Source of the DNA: Syntrophomonadaceae bacterium
Lineage (GTDB): Bacteria; Bacillota; Syntrophomonadia; Syntrophomonadales; Syntrophomonadaceae
Assembly (NCBI GenBank): GCA_028686565.1
Contig: JAQUBU010000124.1
Location: 1 to 6,728, forward strand
Direction of reading: 5' to 3'
DNA length: 6,728 bases
Part shown: positions 4,871 to 6,728 of the stretch, piece by piece
How positions within the stretch are numbered: the first letter of the stretch is position 1
How the letters are laid out: every line of letters starts with the position of its first letter
Translations under genes and position numbers: made by a program
The notes under the pieces: model-generated
Told to the model about the DNA's origin: nothing
What the model saw: only the letters and a program-made list of their open reading frames with translations
Databases searched by the model: none

Positions 4871-6592
4871 GTGGCCCAAGAGGTTTTTATTAGTTATGCT
4901 ACTCTTGATAAACGTGTTGCTGATGCCGTTTGCGCAACTCTGGAATCCAATAATATAAAATGCTGGATGGCTCCCAGGGATATACTGCCGGGAGTTGATT
5001 TTGCTGAATCAATTATAAATGCTATTGAAAAAAGTCGGGTGTTTGTCTTAATACTATCGAACAATTCATCGATATCTCCTCATGTACTAAGGGAGATTAA
5101 CAAAGCTGCGAGCAGCAGTATTGCTATTCTTTCTTTTATTATCGAGGAAGTAACGCTTTCCAAATCCATGGAATATTATCTTTCTACTGACCACTGGCTC
5201 AACGCCATCTCGCCGCCGCTTTCCAAACACATACAAGTTCTAGCTATAACTGTTGAAAAGCTTTTAAAACAACTAGCCCAAAAAGAACAGAATGACCAAC
5301 CGGAGACCAAGTTAAGCTTTAAGGAAATTGAGGATTTTTCAAATAAAGTACGTCGTGAGAGCAGTGAAGATATAACCCCCATTACCAAAATGACCAGTAA
5401 AGATTTAGCCCCTGCCAAAAAGACTCGTGCGGATATATCTTTAAATCTAAAAAAGGATACTGCAGATAAAACTCAATTAACGGTTGATAGCAGTGGACGG
5501 GGTGATTATCCAAGTATAATGACTGCGGTTGCTGCTGCATCACCAGGCCAGACTATTGTGATAAAAGCAGGAACTTATCGGGAAAAGATATTTCTTAATA
5601 AAGCTGTTAAACTATGTGGAGAAGGCAAAGACAAAGTTAAGATTTCTTTCGATACAGACAGTGTGCTTGAGGTTGCTGGTCAGAATGGAATAGAGATAAA
5701 AGGTCTCTCCTTTAGTCCAGGGGGCGGTCGAAACAACAAGCCGGTCTGCTTGTTGAATGGCAGCCTGCTTTTTATGGATTGCCGGGTTGCTGGAGGCGAA
5801 AAAGGCATTCATATCCATAGTGGTACACCAGTTTTACGGGATAACCTGATCGAACGCAATCATCATAGCGGTATTTATATCGATAATAATGCTTCCCCGA
5901 TATTAGAAAGCAATTATCTTAGTAATAATGAATGTGCTATTTTTTTTGCAGATGAGGCAAAAGGCAGAGCACTTGCGAATCGCTGCACCAAGAATACAGT
6001 AGGAATAACAGTAAGTGATAATGCGGCACCGGAATTAGAAGCAAATATTTGCAATGATAACCGAGAAACCGGTATTACTTATATTAATAATGCCGGCGGT
6101 AAAGCAATTTCCAACGAGTGCAAGAAAAACATTAACGGAATTGCGGTTATTGACAATAGCAAACCCATATTGGAAAAGAATCTGTGCAGTCAAAATCGTG
6201 AAGCTGGTCTTTTCTATAACGGCAGAGGAGCTGGTACTGCACGGGCTAATGACTGCAACCGCAATAATACCCATGGTATTCATGTCAGTCAAAAGTGTCA
6301 GCCCTTTTTGGAAGGCAACCAGAGCACCCGCAACAAGCTTATGGGTATAGCCTATTTTGATTCTTCAGCGGGGACTGCCAGTTATAATCATTGCGTTCGC
6401 AATGATTTACACGGAATTCTTGTTAGAGCACAAGCCCAACCTAATTTGGAGGGGAACCAGTGCAACGATAACAAGGAAGCTGGAATTGCTTATTTCGATA
6501 ATGCCCGCGGTTTAGCGCGCGGCAATGTTTGCCGGGGCAACCGGGTAACAGATATTACCGTAAACGGACAAGCTACTCCCATTATAGGCTGA
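4871..6592 (+). CDS. TIR domain fused to a right-handed parallel beta-helix
   Basis: This 573-residue protein starts at a GTG six bases after AGGGAGGA (4857-4864). Residues 1-135 are a bacterial TIR domain. They show VFISYATLDK (5-14), the BB-loop motif CWMAPRDILPG (31-41), LILSNNSS (60-67) and HVLREI (71-76). Glu75 aligns with the catalytic glutamate of NAD-cleaving TIR domains. His71 stands where many have Trp, as is common in this subfamily, and HWL at 108-110 is typical of it. A charged linker (about 136-200) leads to a pectin-lyase-like fold: LTVDSSGRGDYPSIMTAVAAA starts its cap region near 203, followed by coils to the end. From residue 334, five units of 44-46 residues, each two coils of about 23, alternate GIxVxxxAxPxLExNxCxxN with GIxYxxxAxGxAxxNxCxxN. 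No signal peptide or membrane helix is seen, so it is probably cytosolic. The helix could be a scaffold or sensor; its ligand is unknown. The last coil stops midway at a repeat-derived stop codon. Confidence 0.9.
   Translation: MAQEVFISYATLDKRVADAVCATLESNNIKCWMAPRDILPGVDFAESIINAIEKSRVFVLILSNNSSISPHVLREINKAASSSIAILSFIIEEVTLSKSMEYYLSTDHWLNAISPPLSKHIQVLAITVEKLLKQLAQKEQNDQPETKLSFKEIEDFSNKVRRESSEDITPITKMTSKDLAPAKKTRADISLNLKKDTADKTQLTVDSSGRGDYPSIMTAVAAASPGQTIVIKAGTYREKIFLNKAVKLCGEGKDKVKISFDTDSVLEVAGQNGIEIKGLSFSPGGGRNNKPVCLLNGSLLFMDCRVAGGEKGIHIHSGTPVLRDNLIERNHHSGIYIDNNASPILESNYLSNNECAIFFADEAKGRALANRCTKNTVGITVSDNAAPELEANICNDNRETGITYINNAGGKAISNECKKNINGIAVIDNSKPILEKNLCSQNREAGLFYNGRGAGTARANDCNRNNTHGIHVSQKCQPFLEGNQSTRNKLMGIAYFDSSAGTASYNHCVRNDLHGILVRAQAQPNLEGNQCNDNKEAGIAYFDNARGLARGNVCRGNRVTDITVNGQATPIIG
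5870..6592 (+). repeat. Coding repeats: five 44-46-codon double-coil units plus a partial
   Basis: Within the TIR/beta-helix gene, units start at residues 334, 378, 423, 469 and 515, and a truncated sixth starts at 561. Three successive units are exactly 46 codons long (138 bases). Conserved positions are Gly-Ile at the start, Pro-x-Leu-Glu, Gly-x-Ala in the second coil, and Asn-x-Cys-x-x-Asn at each coil end. The DNA copies have diverged, so expansion is not recent. Confidence 0.75.
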
Positions 6593-6613
6593 CAAGGGGA
6601 GCTGACAAGGGGA
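6588..6613 (+). repeat. Perfect 13-bp tandem duplication spanning the TIR stop codon
   Basis: GCTGACAAGGGGA occurs at 6588-6600 and is repeated immediately at 6601-6613. The TGA at 6590-6592 that ends the TIR gene is part of the first copy. The second copy continues as CGGTTCTTGAAGGGGACAA, giving a GACAAGGGGACGG-type motif. Motifs of this kind occur as repeats in clostridial genomes and are often seen near REP-associated transposase genes. No transposase gene is visible here before the window ends. Confidence 0.75.
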
Positions 6614-6636
6614 CGGTTCTTGAAGGGGACAATCGG

Positions 6637-6717
6637 AAGTTTTGGGCGCAAAAATAGGCTCAACTATCGGATAAAAGCTGATAGTTGAGCCTTAGTCGTA
6701 ACTACGCCCAAAATTTT
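6637..6717. repeat. Large nested inverted repeat, possible compound terminator
   Basis: The inner arms AGGCTCAACTATC (6656-6668) and GATAGTTGAGCCT (6680-6692) are a perfect 13-bp stem with an 11-base loop. The outer arms TTTTGGGCG (6640-6648) and CGCCCAAAA (6705-6713) are a perfect 9-bp stem, which extends to about 6637 and 6717 with wobble pairs. The right outer arm runs into TTTTT, so on the plus strand it could end transcription of the TIR gene. The size and double stem also fit a mobile palindromic repeat or the end of an insertion sequence beyond the window. Confidence 0.6.
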
Positions 6718-6728
6718 TGATTGCCCAG

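Noticed and set aside
6035..6350. Open frames on both strands inside the beta-helix repeats
   Set aside because: They are shadows produced by the regular codon pattern of the repeats; the TIR/beta-helix frame is clearly the coding one.

Overview
The window looks like chromosomal DNA of an AT-leaning Firmicute, most likely a clostridial or syntrophomonad-type anaerobe. The reasons are strong AGGAGG-type ribosome binding sites, TTG and GTG starts, sigma-A-like promoters with 18-nt spacers, a YvlD-type membrane protein and intergenic palindromic repeats. I cannot name the species from the sequence alone.

Layout. Positions 1-257 (minus) hold the first 85 codons of a YvlD-like small membrane protein. 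Positions 258-967 hold no gene I can support, but they are crowded with repeats: short hairpins, imperfect direct repeats, a MITE-like segment bounded by 18-bp near-perfect inverted repeats (531-548 and 893-910), and inside it a TGTCATTGCGAG-type palindromic repeat cluster. uvrC follows on the minus strand; its best start is a GTG at 2770 rather than the ATG at 2809. uvrC diverges from three plus-strand genes: (i) a class III nucleotidyl cyclase fused to a TPR-like C-terminal region resembling the TPR-S/DUF4071 sensor family (2870-4285); (ii) a stand-alone 94-residue RyR domain protein (4388-4672); (iii) a TIR domain fused to a right-handed parallel beta-helix (4871-6592). The last 136 bases are again repeats: a 13-bp tandem duplication that includes the TIR gene's stop codon, a GACAAGGGGACGG-type repeat, and a large nested hairpin running nearly to the window edge.

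How the genes may work together. uvrC is ordinary housekeeping DNA repair. The three plus-strand genes form the notable region. A cyclase domain (nucleotide second messenger), a TPR-S-like region and an RyR domain (both candidate nucleotide-ligand sensors) and a TIR domain (often an NAD+-consuming or NAD+-signal-producing enzyme) sit side by side in the same direction. This suggests a nucleotide-signalling or defence-type module. The function is inferred. Each gene has its own plausible promoter, so a single operon is not shown. The cyclase also has asparagine at both positions that usually choose the substrate, so its product cannot be predicted.
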